Origin: G963666945 sp963666945 | GTDB lineage: Bacteria; Bacteroidota; Bacteroidia; Bacteroidales; Marinifilaceae | Assembly: GCA_963666945.2 (NCBI GenBank) | Contig: CAXXRT010000021.1 | Location: 1-49,519, forward strand | DNA: 49,519 bases | Direction: 5' to 3' | In this document: positions 26,806 to 37,291 of the stretch, piece by piece | Layout of the letters: every line of letters begins with the position of its first letter | Numbering within the stretch: position 1 is the stretch's first letter | Program-made: the position numbers and the translations under genes | Notes under the pieces: generated by a model | Seen by the model: the letters and a program-made list of their open reading frames with translations, nothing else | The model's database searches: none | Told to the model about the DNA's origin: nothing

Positions 26806-29800
26806 TTAGTTGCCGCGCTTCCAGTCGTCGAAGTTCATCTCGGACAACTTCAGGTAGTAGGCGAAGCGGTTTTGGATGAAGCGCTCGGCTTCGGCGAAGA
26901 GCCCTGCGGCACGTTCCGGGCGTTCGTCCATCAGGCGTTTGAAGCGCTGTTCCCCACGCAGGTATTCGGGGATCAACTCGCTTTGGATCTTCTTGCTGTC
27001 CAACTGCAAGGGGTTCTTGCCTTCGGCCAACAGGCGGGGATCGTAGCGGTACAGCAGCCAATAACCGCAGTCTGTGGCCAACTTGGAGAAGGCCGGGCCG
27101 GCGGCCATCGGGATGCCGTGTTCGATGCAGTTGGAGTAGCCGATAACCAGCGAGGTGCCGGGGAACTCGATGGCCTCACGCACGGCCTTCAGGGTTTGGT
27201 TGAGGTTGGCACCGAAGTTCACGCTGGCCACGTAGGCGCTGCGGTAGCTCATCGCCATCATGCCCAGGTCTTTCTTGTGCAGTTCCTTGCCCGCCGCCGC
27301 GAACTTGGCCACGCCGCCGATGAAGGTGGCTTTGCTGCGCTGGCCGCCGGTGTTGGAATACACCTCGGTGTCCATGACCAGGATGGTCACGTTCTTGCCG
27401 CTGGCGACGACGTGATCCAAACCGCCGTAGCCGATGTCATACGCCCAACCGTCGCCGCCGACGATCAACAGCACGATCTCCGTCAGGTAGCTGGACAGCT
27501 TGCGCAGTTCGCCGATGGGGCCCTGGGTGGTGTTGGCGGTCAGAGCCAGGAATTCATCCACGGCGGCCTTGCTGGTTTGGTAGATTTCCGTCTTGTTCTG
27601 TTCGGCAAGCGGAGCGATCCTTTGCAGGGCGTCCTTCACCGCCGCCGGGGCATCGCCGGCCAGAATGGCCGCACGCAGGCTCAGCGCTTGGGCTTGCAGG
27701 TATTCCACGCTCAGACGCATACCCAAACCGAACTCGGCGTTGTCCTCGAACAGACTGGACGCCCAGGCCGGGCCGCGGCCCTTCTCGTTCTGGCAATAGG
27801 GAACCGTGGGGGCCGTGCCGCCGTAGATGGAGGAACAACCGGTGGCGTTGGCCTGAATCATCCGCTCGCCGACAAGCTGGGTGATGAGCTTGATGTACGG
27901 CGTTTCGCCGCAACCGGGACACGCGCCGCTGAACTTGAACAGCGGTTCGGCCAGCATGGCGCTCTTCACGGATTGGTCGTTGACCAAGCGGGCGGGGGAG
28001 GGCCCCAGGCGCTCGAATTCCTTCTCGGACTTGCGCAGGGCGTCCAGTACGTCATACTTCGGCACCAGGGTGATCGCCTTCACGGTGGCGTCGTCCTTGC
28101 TCTTGCCCAAGCAGGCGGTCACGCACACGCCGCAACCGGTGCAGTCGTCCGGGAGAACCTGAACGCGGAACACGTCGTTGGGTTGTGCTTCCTTGCCTTT
28201 GAGGGCGATGGTTTTGTATTCGGCTTCGGGAAGCTGAATGGCGGTTTTGTCGTGAACCTTGGTCTGAATGGCCGCGTGAGGGCAAACGAAGGCGCACACG
28301 CCGCACTGAATGCAAAGACCGTCATCCCATTTGGGGACATGGGTGGCGATGCTGCGTTTTTCGTATTTGGTGGTGTCGGTCGGGAACACGCCGTCGATGG
28401 GCAGCTTGCTTACCGGAATGGTGTCGCCCTGAAGGCGCATGATCGGCAGCACCACGTTTTGCAGGATGTTTTCCTTGGCTTCCTCGCCGGGACGGGCCTT
28501 CAGTTCGGTCATCATCTTGGCGGCGACGCCGGGCAGGGAGGCGGGCAGCTTGACTTCCTGGAAGCTTTCCAGGCCGACGGTGAAGGACTTCACGTTCAGG
28601 TCCACCACCTTTTCACCCTTCTTGCCGTAGGTCTTCTTGATCGCGTAGGTTACGGCGTTCTGATACACATCGTCGGCCAGGATTTGGGTAATCTTGAAGA
28701 AGGCGGCCTGCATCGTGGTGTTGATGCGTCCCGGCATCCCCATTTCATCCACGATCTTGTTGGCGTCGATGATGTACAACTTGGCTTGGGTGTCCAACAG
28801 GCGCTTTTGGTCGCGCTCGTTGAACTTCTCGAACACCTCTTCCGGGGCCCAGTCGCAGTTGAGCAGCACGGTGCCGCCCTTTTGCAGACCGGCGAGCAGG
28901 TCGTACTTGGCCAAGTATTCTTTCTGATGCACGGCGATGAAGTCCGGTTTGGTGATGAGGTAGTGGGACTTGATCGCATGATCGGAGAAGCGCAGGTGGC
29001 TGATGGTGGTGCCGCCGGCTTTTTTGGAGTCGTAGACGAAGTGACCCTGAACGTACTTGTCGCTCTCGTCGCCGATGATCTTGATACTGTTCTTGTTCGC
29101 GCCCACCGTACCGTCGGAGCCCATGCCCCAGAAGATCAAGCGGCGCACGTCGCTCTTTTCCGTGTCCACTTCTTCCACGATGGGAAGGGAGCGGTGCTTA
29201 CGTCGTCGTTGATGCCCACGGTGAAGCCGTGAATCCACTTGTCCGCAGCCACGGTTTCGACGTGATGCAGAATGGCGTACAAGTGGGACGGGGTGAATTC
29301 CTTGGAACTCAGGCCGTAGCGACCGCCGATGGTCCGGGGGCGGTCGGTGATCTGGCCGGAACGCAGGCCGTTTTCCAAGGCTCCGACGACATCCAGATAC
29401 AGAGGTTCGCCCACGCTGCCCGGTTCTTTGGTGCGGTCCAGAACGACGAGGTTCTTCACGCCCTTTGGTAGTGCGGAGAGGAAATGCTTCGCGGAGAAGG
29501 GACGGTACAGGCGGATCTTCAGCACGCCGGTCTTCTTGCCCATTTTCTCGTTGAAGTGATCCACGGCTTCCTGGGCCACGTCGGCACCGGAACCCATGAT
29601 GACGAACACGGTTTCGGGTTGAGCATGGCCGGTGTACTCGAAGGGCAGGTACCGGCGGCCCGTCTCGGCCTCGAACAGCTTGCAGACGGCCAGGAAGTGA
29701 TCGACCACGGCGTCATGAACCAGGTTGCGCGCCTCGGCGGCTTGGAACCAGATGTCCGGGTTCATTGCCGTGCCCTTGAGGACGGGCTTGTCCGGGTTCA

Positions 29801-30425
29801 GAGCGCGGGCGCGGAAGGCGTCCACGGCGTCCATCGGCATCAGCTTCTGATAGGTTTCCTCGCTAATCAACGACACCTTGCCGATTTCGTGGCTGGTACG
29901 GAAGCCGTCGAAGAAGTGCAGGAAGGGCAGGCTGGAACGAACGGCGGTGGCCATTGCGATGGCGGCTTGGTCGTGGCTTTCCTGTTGATCGCTGGACGCC
30001 AGCAGGGCGAAGCCCGTTTCGCGGCAGGTCATCACGTCGGCATGGTCGCCGAAGATGGACAGTGCGTGGGTGGACAGCGTGCGGGCCGAAACGTTGAACA
30101 CGGTGGGCAGCATCTCGCCGGCGATTTTGTACATGCTGGGGATCATCAGCAGCAAGCCTTGGCTGGCCGTGAAGGTGGTGGTCAGGGTACCGCTCTGCAT
30201 GGCTCCGTGGATCGCTCCCACCGCGCCGCCTTCGCTTTGCATTTCGTAGACGGTGGGAATCTGGCCGAACACGTTTTTCGTGTTCTTGGCGCTGAATTCG
30301 TCCGCCGTCTCCGCCATCGGCGACGAAGGCGTGATGGGGTAGATCGCTACGACTTCGCTCATTTTATGAGCGGAAATCGAAGCGGCCATGTTGCCGTCCA
30401 TAGACACTCGGATTGGTTTGTTCAT
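26806..30425 (-). CDS. nifJ: Pyruvate:ferredoxin (flavodoxin) oxidoreductase, single-chain (one frameshift)
   Basis: Oxidises pyruvate with CoA to acetyl-CoA and CO2, giving electrons to ferredoxin; TPP- and Fe-S-dependent, cytoplasmic. Corrected length about 1206 residues, matching the fused family (about 1170-1200). Domain I has YPITPSSPMAE; the ferredoxin-like insert has CIQCGVCAFVCP (about 702) and CTGCGVCVTACLG (about 757); the proximal cluster has CPGCGETPY (about 835); the TPP and Mg site has GDGWAYDIGYGG (about 990). Near 29197-29200 one C seems lost: GINDDVS continues as HRSLPIVEE in the next frame. As written it reads as two overlapping pieces, 29136-30425 and 26806-29238. AAAGGG precedes the ATG. 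It implies anaerobic pyruvate metabolism. Confidence 0.95.
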
Positions 30426-30455
30426 CGAATCATCCCTTTCACTCGGTGACAGGCT

Positions 30456-30488
30456 CCGGCTTTTGCCGGGTCGTTTGACGGTACCGTC
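30456..30488. promoter_or_regulatory. Hairpin and 12-bp palindrome in the nifJ leader
   Basis: CCGGC-TTTT-GCCGG (30456-30469) and the perfect palindrome GACGGTACCGTC (30477-30488) lie 31-63 bases upstream of nifJ. The palindrome is a candidate operator; no clear -35/-10 pair was found around it. Confidence 0.3.
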
Positions 30489-30552
30489 CGCCGAAATACA
30501 CGTTTGCGGGGTTTGTCTTCGGATCGTTAAGGCTTGAGAATAGCCGTGCTCC

Positions 30553-31649
30553 TTATTTGTGGGTCGTGGCCGGTTGCGGTTTACGACGCGGCTTCATGGT
30601 AAGGGAAATCGGCAGGATGTAAAGAAAATTTCGCAAATCCTCGACCGAAAGGCGGGGGCGTAGCCCAAGGACGATATGACATTTTCTGGGAGATCTAACT
30701 TGTTGAATCAAATGGCTATTTCTTACTTGGGGGATGTCGGTCTGGGAGGATGAAGCCGGTGGGGCCCCCTGTCGTCGCCGCTGGGTGGAGAGCCAGAATT
30801 CGTTTTCCTTGATCGGCTCGTCGTATTTCAAGAGCTTCAGTTTGCTGGTCACCTTGTCCAGCTTGGTCTTGACTACGGCGGGGTTGGGGTAAACGCTCAA
30901 GGTTTGCTTCAGCACGGCGGCGGCTTCCGGGTAGCGTTCCAGTTCGTAGAGGCAGGTTCCCACTTCCAACCCGGCAAGTTGGGCTTGACGGGTGGAAGGG
31001 TAGCGTTCGCGCAGCAGCCGGAAGCGCTCCAGGGCTTGTTCGTACTTTTTTTCCAAGAAATAGGATTCCCCGAAGAGAAACAAGGCTTTGGCTCCGCGAA
31101 TGTCCTCCGTTGGGTTTCCAGCAATTCGGTAAGGACTTCCCGTGCTCGTGCGAAGTCGCCGATCTCCACCAGTTGCCTAGCCAACAGGTTGCGGAAGCGG
31201 TTTTGGTCGGCTTTGGCCGGGGTGTGGTCGATCAACCAACGGTACCACGTTTCCGCTTCCAGGACATCGGGGCGTTTGTCGGCGGCAATGCGGGCCAAGC
31301 GCTCGGCGGCCCATCGGGCCTCCGCTGTCTCCGGGAAGTGTTCTACGAGGGCTTTGTATTCCTTGATCGCCTGGGCATAGTCCCGCAAATGCAGATCGTA
31401 AAGCACGGCCAGTTGTTTTTGAGCACGTATACACGCCTGAACGCCATCCGGGCTTGGGTCTTTGTCTGCCTCGCTTTTCGCCTTGAGCCACTCGGCTACC
31501 GCCTCTTCGTGGTGCCCCTCGCGGGCAAGTTCCAGGGCGTTGTGTTCGTATTCCCGCCATTTTGTTCCAGAGAACATCATGTAGCCCACGGCCACCCCGG
31601 CGAGAACCAGAACGACTTGGACCAGAAGTTTTCCGACATGGCGAAACAT
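30553..31649 (-). CDS. Membrane-anchored TPR protein (one frameshift)
   Basis: Starts at the ATG at 31649. An N-terminal helix (LLVQVVLVLAGVAVGYMMF) anchors or exports it; then at least five TPR-like units (YEHNALELAREGHHEEAVAEW, DYAQAIKEYKALVEHFPE, and, after the shift, KYEQALERFRLLRERYP and RYPEAAAVLKQTLSVYP). The frame breaks near 31117: reading LTELL then GNPTEDIRGAKALFLFGES restores continuity. It resembles YbgF/BamD-type or Tol-associated TPR proteins in spacing, but no diagnostic motif is seen. The last 80 residues (after about 30790) look unlike protein and include a G/C run at 30761-30768, so the true end may be earlier. It lies between gyrA and nifJ on the same strand. Confidence 0.65.
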
Positions 31650-31741
31650 AATGCGGCCTTGGTCTAGCGGGTCATGTCTCTTGAAGGGGTTCCATCACCC
31701 CCACACAGGCGAAAGTCCAGAGAAGAACCAAAGAAGCCAGA

Positions 31742-31759
31742 CCCCCGCCGAGGCGGGGG
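31742..31759 (-). terminator. GC-rich hairpin after gyrA
   Basis: CCCCCGCC/GGCGGGGG with a tight loop, 43 bp downstream of the gyrA stop on the minus strand, followed by pyrimidine-rich sequence rather than a strict T-run. A likely terminator or attenuator between gyrA and the TPR gene. Confidence 0.55.
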
Positions 31760-31802
31760 ACAGGCGTCGATTTCCAAGGACAGAACAGCACCCGCGAATC
31801 GT

Positions 31803-34383
31803 TTATTCCTCGGACTCATCCTCCGGGATGTCCTCGTCCAGATTCTCATCGTCCGGCGGCAGATCGTCCTCCGGCTCCTCGTCCTCGGCATCGAAGGGCA
31901 GTTCCAACAATTGTTGTCCGTCCTCCACCGGCACCACTTCCTTGCCGGATTCCTCGCTGCGGTCCACCAGACGGGCGACGCCGGCAACTTTGTTGCCGCT
32001 GTCCAGGTTGATGAGGCGGACGCCCTGGGTGTTGCGACCGATGACGCTGATTTGCTTCACTTTCATACGCAAAAGGATGCCGTGGTCCGTGGTAATCATC
32101 ACTTCGTCGTCGTCCAAAACTTGGGTGACGGCAATGACGTTTCCGTTGCGCATGGTGGTTTTGATGGTGATGATCCCGCGACCGCCTCGGCCCTGTAAAC
32201 GGTATTCATCGGTGCTGGTCCGTTTGCCGAAGCCGTTCTCGGTGACGGTCAAAAGCGTGGCTCCCTCGCTCAGCACTTCCATGCTCACCAAGCGGTCTTC
32301 GGGGGCGATGGTAATGCCGCGCACGCCGCGACTGACCCGGCCCATCGGACGTAGGGATTTTTCCGGGAAGCGGATGGCCTTGCCGTGGGCGGTGGAGAGC
32401 AACACGTCCTTGTTGCCGTCGGTGATGCGCACGTCCACCAACTCGTCGCCTTCGTCCAGCACGATGGCGCGAATGCCCATGTTGCGCACGTTGCTGTACG
32501 CGGCGAGGTCGGTTTTCTTCACCGTTCCGCCGCGTGTGGCGAAGATGACGAATTGCCCTTCTTTGAATTCCTTCACCGGCAGAACGGCCTTGACGCTGTC
32601 GCCCGGTTCCATGTTGACCAAGTTGACGATGGCTTTGCCTCGGCTGCCTCGGCTGCCTTCGGGGATTAGATGCACTTTCAGCCAGTACATCATGCCCTTG
32701 TTGCTGAAGACCAGCAGGTAGTCGTGGGTTCCGGCTGTGTAGAGTTCGGCGACGAAATCTTCTTCCTTGGTGCCCACGGCGGTCTTGCCCCGCGTTCCGC
32801 GATGTTGGGCGCGGTAGAGGCTGACCGGGCTGCGCTTGATATAGCCGCTGTTGGAAACGGTGACGACGACATCTTCCTCGACAATCATGTCCTCGATTTC
32901 CAGTTCCTTCGTCGTGTCGGTAATCACCGTGCGGCGGTTTGTCGCCGTATTTTTCCCGAAGATCCGTCAATTCTTGAACCACCACTTCCAGAAGGCGGTC
33001 TCGCTTTCCAGGATCTCCTTCAACTGCTTGATCAGCACGCGGATTTCCTCCAATTCCTGAAGGATCTTGTCCCGTTCCAGGCCGGTCAGACGTTGCAGGC
33101 GCATGTCCAGGATGGCTTGGCTTTGCAGTTCCGAAAGCGAGAATTTCTCCATCAAGGCGGCTTTGGCCTCCGGAGGATTCTTGCTGGCGCGGATGGTGCT
33201 GATGACTTCGTCCAGGTTGTCCAGGGCGATCTTCAAGCCTTCCAAAATGTGTTCGCGTTCCTGCGCCTTGCGCAAGTCGTAATTGGTCCGGCGCGTCACC
33301 ACGTCGCGGCGGTGGTCGATGAAATAACCGAGGATTTGCCGCAGGGTCATCAGGCGCGGGATGCCGTCGGCCAGGGCCACCATGTTGATGCCGAAGCTGG
33401 ATTGCAGGGGCGTCATTTTGTAAAGCTGGTTCAGCACAACATGGCTGACCGCATCCTTCTTCAAATCAATGACCACGCGCATTCCGTCACGGTCGGACTC
33501 GTCGCGCAGGTCGCGGATGCCCTCCAGTTTCTTTTCTTTGATCAGATCCGCGATCTTCTCCAGCAGCTTGACTTTGTTAAGCTGGTAAGGAATCTCGTAG
33601 ATCACGATGGACTCGTGATTGTTGCGCGGGTTGATTTCAACCAGGGCCTTGGCTCGCATCCGAATCACGCCGCGACCCGTGGTGTAGGCTTGGCGGATGC
33701 CTTCGCGTCCGTCGATGAACGCTCCGGTGGGGAAATCCGGGCCGGGGACGATGGTCATTAATTCTTCGTCGCCGATGGACGGGTTGTGGATCATCGCAAT
33801 CACGGCGTCCACCACTTCGCGCAGGTTGTGCGGCGGAATGTTGGTGGCCATGCCCACGGCGATACCCGCCGTACCGTTGACCAGCAGGTTCGGCAGCCGG
33901 GTCGGCAACACCAGGGGCTCTTGCTCCTTATTGTCGTAGTTCGGGCCGAAATCCACCGTTTCTTTGTCGATGTCCGCCAGCATTTCTCCGGCGATGCGGT
34001 CCAGCCGAACTTCCGTGTAACGCATGGCCGCCGCCGGGTCGCCGTCCACCGAACCGAAGTTCCCTTGGCCGTCCACCAGGGTATAGCGCATACTGAACGG
34101 TTGGGCCATGCGGACCAAGGTGTCGTAGATGGCGCTGTCGCCGTGGGGGGTGATACTTACCCATCACGTCACCGACCACGCGGGCGGACTTCTTATAGGG
34201 CTGGTTCCAGAAGTTTTTCATCTCGTTCATCGCGAACAAGATGCGCCGGTGAACCGGCTTGAGGCCGTCGCGCACGTCGGGAAGGGCGCGGGCGACGATG
34301 ACGCTCATCGCGTACTCCATATAAGAAGAACGCATTTCGTCTTCGATGTTTACCAGCACTTCGTTATTGGGCGTGGTGGTCAT
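31803..34383 (-). CDS. gyrA: DNA gyrase subunit A (three frameshifts)
   Basis: The essential type II topoisomerase subunit that cuts and rejoins DNA while GyrB supplies ATP. About 860 residues from the ATG at 34383 (MTTTPNNEVLVNIEDEM). Seen: SYMEYAMSVIVARALPDVRD; the quinolone region HGDSAIYDTLVRMAQPF with wild-type Ser and Asp; the active-site Tyr in AAAMRYTEVRL; and a GyrA-box-like QGRGGRG in the C-terminal pinwheel, supporting gyrase rather than topoisomerase IV. The final 30 residues are strongly acidic. The frame breaks at 34145-34150 (G run one too long), near 33001 (one base lost) and near 32937 (one extra); each repair restores textbook GyrA sequence. A near-consensus promoter lies at 34498-34526. 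A living cell needs this gene, so the breaks are almost surely sequencing errors. Confidence 0.96.
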
Positions 34384-34497
34384 GAATCTACTCACTTCCC
34401 TTGGGAGCAATACAACAGAAGATAGTCGCGAGAGGGCGCATCCGAATCGCGTTCCGACAGGCCGAAATCCCGGCGTGGTCGGAAGCAAAACCCTGGC

Positions 34498-34526
34498 AGT
34501 CTAGTCCACTCAAAATAGAATGTCAA
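34498..34526 (-). promoter_or_regulatory. Promoter of gyrA
   Basis: On the minus strand: TTGACA (34526-34521), 17-base spacer, TAGACT (34503-34498), leaving a leader of about 110 bases before the ATG at 34383. Confidence 0.65.
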
Positions 34527-34603
34527 CTTTCCTGGAGAACGGAAACGCCCCGAAACGGAAAGAGCGCTCCGGGCGAAAAACGGGAAGAGCGCAGCGGACG
34601 AAT

Positions 34604-34622
34604 ATTCGGAATTCGGAGTCCG
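34604..34622. repeat. Fragment of the palindromic-end repeat
   Basis: ATTCGGAATTCGGAGTCCG matches the end palindrome of the two 145-bp elements that follow; probably a remnant of a third copy. Confidence 0.5.
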
Positions 34623-34644
34623 TTATCCGAAATAAACAATAACT

Positions 34645-34789
34645 GGAATTCGGAGTCCGAATTCCGAAATTACGACATCCAAACCCACATTATTTAGGAC
34701 AAGAAGATCAAAAAGGTTCATTATTACAAGGTGTTTTTTTCCTTACACCTCTCCTTGGTAAATCGGAATTAGGAGTCTGTATTCCGAAT
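34645..34789. repeat. 145-bp palindrome-ended element, copy A
   Basis: The left end is a perfect 10-bp inverted repeat, GGAATTCGGA and TCCGAATTCC around one base (34645-34665). The right end is a degenerate version (GGAATTAGGA near 34764). The core has ATTACAAGGTGT and ACACCTCTCCTTGGTAAATCGGA, collinear with copy B. AGGTGT/ACACCT can pair. AT-rich relative to the genome and non-coding. Confidence 0.6.
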
Positions 34790-34811
34790 TAAGAAAAAGG
34801 CAACGGTAAAA

Positions 34812-34956
34812 TGGAATACGGACTCCGAATTCCGAATATCCTCACGCCCAACCCCATGCGATTCATGACTAGGCGAGCCAAACCGTTTGTTACTACAAGG
34901 TATTTCTAACTTACACTCCCTTCGGCAAATCGGAAATAGGACTCCGAATTCCGAAT
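34812..34956. repeat. 145-bp palindrome-ended element, copy B
   Basis: Same length as copy A and spaced 167 bp from it start to start. Left end GGAATACGGA and TCCGAATTCC; right end GGAAATAGGA and TCCGAATTCC. The core ACTACAAGGTAT and ACACTCCCTTCGGCAAATCGGA matches copy A in order with many substitutions, so the copies are old. Confidence 0.6.
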
Positions 34957-35203
34957 TTCCTCCCACGCAAACTCTCCATACAAGCAACGAAATTGGCCCA
35001 TTATGGGCGGTTTTTTGGGCGGGATCGGCGAAGCGAGCGGGTGGAGCTTGGTTCGGTCGTCACCGTCCTCCGTGGCCCGTCTTCAGGTGTGCAGATGTAG
35101 GAAACTGGACTCTTTTCGCGCCTTCTTTCGGTAAAAAACCGAAAAAAATGCTATAGTTTCTTCCTGTCCCAACGTCCTATGAGCAACGAACGAGGGAGGT
35201 GAG
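34957..35203 (+). other. Leader of the ECF sigma operon
   Basis: No gene. A -10-like TATAGT lies at 35152-35157, directly after the inverted repeat TTTCGGT-AAAAA-ACCGAAA (35126-35144), which sits where a -35 region would be. ECF operons often self-activate from a promoter with a special -35 box, so this repeat may be the control site. No consensus -35 is seen. Confidence 0.35.
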
Positions 35204-35806
35204 GTGGGAGCTGCGGCCCAAGACAAACTCTGTGATTCGACCCGTGCAACGGACGATGCGTTGATTCGTCTGGTAGCCCAAGGGGATCGTGTTGCGTTTC
35301 GGGAGCTGTTCGACCGTCACCACGTGTTCGTTCGCCGCATTGTTCTTGGACATTGCGGGTTTACCGAAGAACTGGACGACATCGTCCAGGACGTTTTCCT
35401 TCGGGTTTTCAAGAAGGCTTCCTCGTTTCGCGGGGAATCCAGCTTCTCCAGTTGGTTGTACCGGCTGACGATCAACGTCGCGTTGGATGCGATGCGAAAA
35501 ACCACGCGAAACCGGAAAACCTTCGTCGGTTGGACCGACGACTGCGACCAGATTCCCGGTGAAAAGGGGCTCGATGCCATCCTGGATGAAGAACAACGGC
35601 ATCGCGTTCAGGCCGCCATCGGTCGCATCAAGGAAAGTCGCCGGGAAGTCTTCGTCCTCTTCGAATTGGAGGGCCAGAACTTGCAGGAAATCTCGGAGAC
35701 CTTGAAACTGCCGATGAGTACCATTTGGTCCCGCTTGCACAACGCCCGCAAGGAGTTTATCTCCGCATGGCGGCGTATGCTTACCGAGGAGGAACCGTCC
35801 TCATGA
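35204..35806 (+). CDS. ECF-family RNA polymerase sigma factor
   Basis: 200 residues; GTG start at 35204 with GGGAGGTGA just before it. Region 2 (DDIVQDVFLRVFKK to SSFSSWLYRLTINVALDAM) reads the -10 box, and region 4 (VFVLFELEGQNLQEISETLK then STIWSRLHNARKEF) reads the -35 box; region 3 is missing, as expected for the ECF class. The anti-sigma gene overlaps its stop by the ATGA pattern, giving translational coupling. The target regulon probably includes this operon and envelope genes. In-frame alternatives to the GTG start are absent until well into region 2. Confidence 0.93.
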   Translation: MGAAAQDKLCDSTRATDDALIRLVAQGDRVAFRELFDRHHVFVRRIVLGHCGFTEELDDIVQDVFLRVFKKASSFRGESSFSSWLYRLTINVALDAMRKTTRNRKTFVGWTDDCDQIPGEKGLDAILDEEQRHRVQAAIGRIKESRREVFVLFELEGQNLQEISETLKLPMSTIWSRLHNARKEFISAWRRMLTEEEPSS

Positions 35807-37239
35807 AACATTTACGCGAAGAACGATTATGGGGGCTGGCCCGTCAGGATTCTTGCGCCGAAGAGCAATTTCTGATGCGTCGCCATTTAATGGATTGCGA
35901 CACCTGCGCGTCCGCCTTTGCCGAACTGAAGCCGATGCAGAAGGCGGTGGATCAATACAAAGACGCAGTGGCCAACGTTGCCGAAATCTCCGAGGAACGG
36001 CACGATGCGCTATGGCTGAACCTGGAAGCCGCCCTGGACGCCGAGCAAGTTGACCAGGCCGCGGAATACTCCGGGGCTTGGTTGCCCCGCTGGCTGCGTC
36101 CCGCCTTGGGTTTCTCCGCTTGGTTGCTTCCGGGTCTTGCCCTCGCCGCCGTAATGGCCGTGGCCGTCACGCAGATCAACCCTACCCAAGACGAGCGACG
36201 CCCGGACACCATGCCCTCTCCAAGCGATGAAACGGCAGGCGTTCATGGACTCGCTCTTCACGAATGGGCCTCGGAAAACGCGAAGCATCCCTCCTTGTGG
36301 ACCTTCAACCCGGCCCTTCGCTTCTGGCCGACCGGTGCAAGCTCCGCGCTGAATACCCCTGTCGTGGAGATTCGGACGAACGAATCCGCCGTGCTGCCGG
36401 AAGCACGACCCGACGAAAAGACGCCAGCCTCCAAGCCGCGCATTGAGCGTGAAACGCCGCCAACGTCCGCGAATCCCTCCCCATTGACCCCGGCGACGCA
36501 AGCCGTTGCGGAAGCGGAGGAAAGCCTGCCCGAAGAAGTGGAACGGCTCTACCGAGAGGGACGCTATCGGGACTTGGCATCCAAGGCCGACGAAGTCCGT
36601 CAAGGTACGAATGCCGGTTGGACGCCGCGAACCGAGTACCTGTATGCCCTTTCCCTCCGTGCCTTGGGAGAACAGGAACGCTCTCTGGCCGTACTGGAAG
36701 GGCTGGCTCTGGGCAACGACACCCTGCTGGCCGACCGTGCCCGCTATGAAAAAGCCATTTTGCTGGCCGATATACCGGGCAGACGGGAGCAAGCTCACGA
36801 GGCGCTTGCGGCGTATCTTGCCGCGCCGGGCGCGAAGCCCTTTGCCGAAGAGGTGCGTTATCGCCTGTGTCTGGAAGAACGCAACGGGGAAATGACGCTG
36901 GAACAAGAGCTGGGTGCCTGCATGGACTACCTCGCCCACCATGCGACAGGGTATCGGGCTACGCCTGTGGCGCAACGTGTTGCTGGGATGTTGCTGGAGC
37001 ACAAGCAGGAATGTCGGGACGCTCTTCCTCTGGTCGAGCGCTTACCTTACGGAACCTTGCGCCAAACAATGCAGGAAGAAATGGATTATCTTCGCCTTCG
37101 CTGCTATATTCATCTGGAAAAGGACGACATGGCCCGCCGTGCCGCTGAAACCTACCTGCGGCGTCATCCGAACGGAACCCGGCGGCCCGTGGCGCAAGAA
37201 TGGTTGAACACGATCTCGGATACCCAGGACGCACCATGA
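35803..37239 (+). CDS. Zinc-finger anti-sigma factor with periplasmic TPR region
   Basis: 478 residues from the ATG at 35803, which overlaps the sigma stop (ATGA). The N terminus has the HxxxCxxC anti-sigma zinc motif (H28, C32, C35 in RRHLMDCDTCASAF). One membrane helix (about 101-122) follows, then a Pro/Thr-rich linker and, from about residue 260, helical TPR-like repeats (EVERLYREGRYRDLASKADE, TEYLYALSLRALGEQERSL, ARRAAETYLRRHPNG). The cytoplasmic zinc domain should hold the sigma at the membrane, and the TPR part should receive an envelope signal. Fusion of a zinc-finger anti-sigma to a TPR domain is seen in Myxococcota-like genomes. Partner of the sigma at 35204. Confidence 0.85.
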   Translation: MKHLREERLWGLARQDSCAEEQFLMRRHLMDCDTCASAFAELKPMQKAVDQYKDAVANVAEISEERHDALWLNLEAALDAEQVDQAAEYSGAWLPRWLRPALGFSAWLLPGLALAAVMAVAVTQINPTQDERRPDTMPSPSDETAGVHGLALHEWASENAKHPSLWTFNPALRFWPTGASSALNTPVVEIRTNESAVLPEARPDEKTPASKPRIERETPPTSANPSPLTPATQAVAEAEESLPEEVERLYREGRYRDLASKADEVRQGTNAGWTPRTEYLYALSLRALGEQERSLAVLEGLALGNDTLLADRARYEKAILLADIPGRREQAHEALAAYLAAPGAKPFAEEVRYRLCLEERNGEMTLEQELGACMDYLAHHATGYRATPVAQRVAGMLLEHKQECRDALPLVERLPYGTLRQTMQEEMDYLRLRCYIHLEKDDMARRAAETYLRRHPNGTRRPVAQEWLNTISDTQDAP

Positions 37240-37291
37240 AACCGCGCGTTCCGAGTCTTCCGACCATCTCCCGACGAGGGCTGGACGCTCG

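Noticed and set aside
26785..29232. An 815-residue plus-strand frame opposite PFOR
   Set aside because: Antisense shadow; the minus strand encodes unmistakable PFOR motifs.
32670..33761. A 363-residue plus-strand frame opposite gyrA
   Set aside because: Antisense shadow of gyrA.
35179..35202. Seven-codon leader peptide (MSNERGR-stop) just before the ECF sigma gene
   Set aside because: Its own RBS is not seen, and the frame is probably a by-product of the purine-rich Shine-Dalgarno region of the sigma gene.
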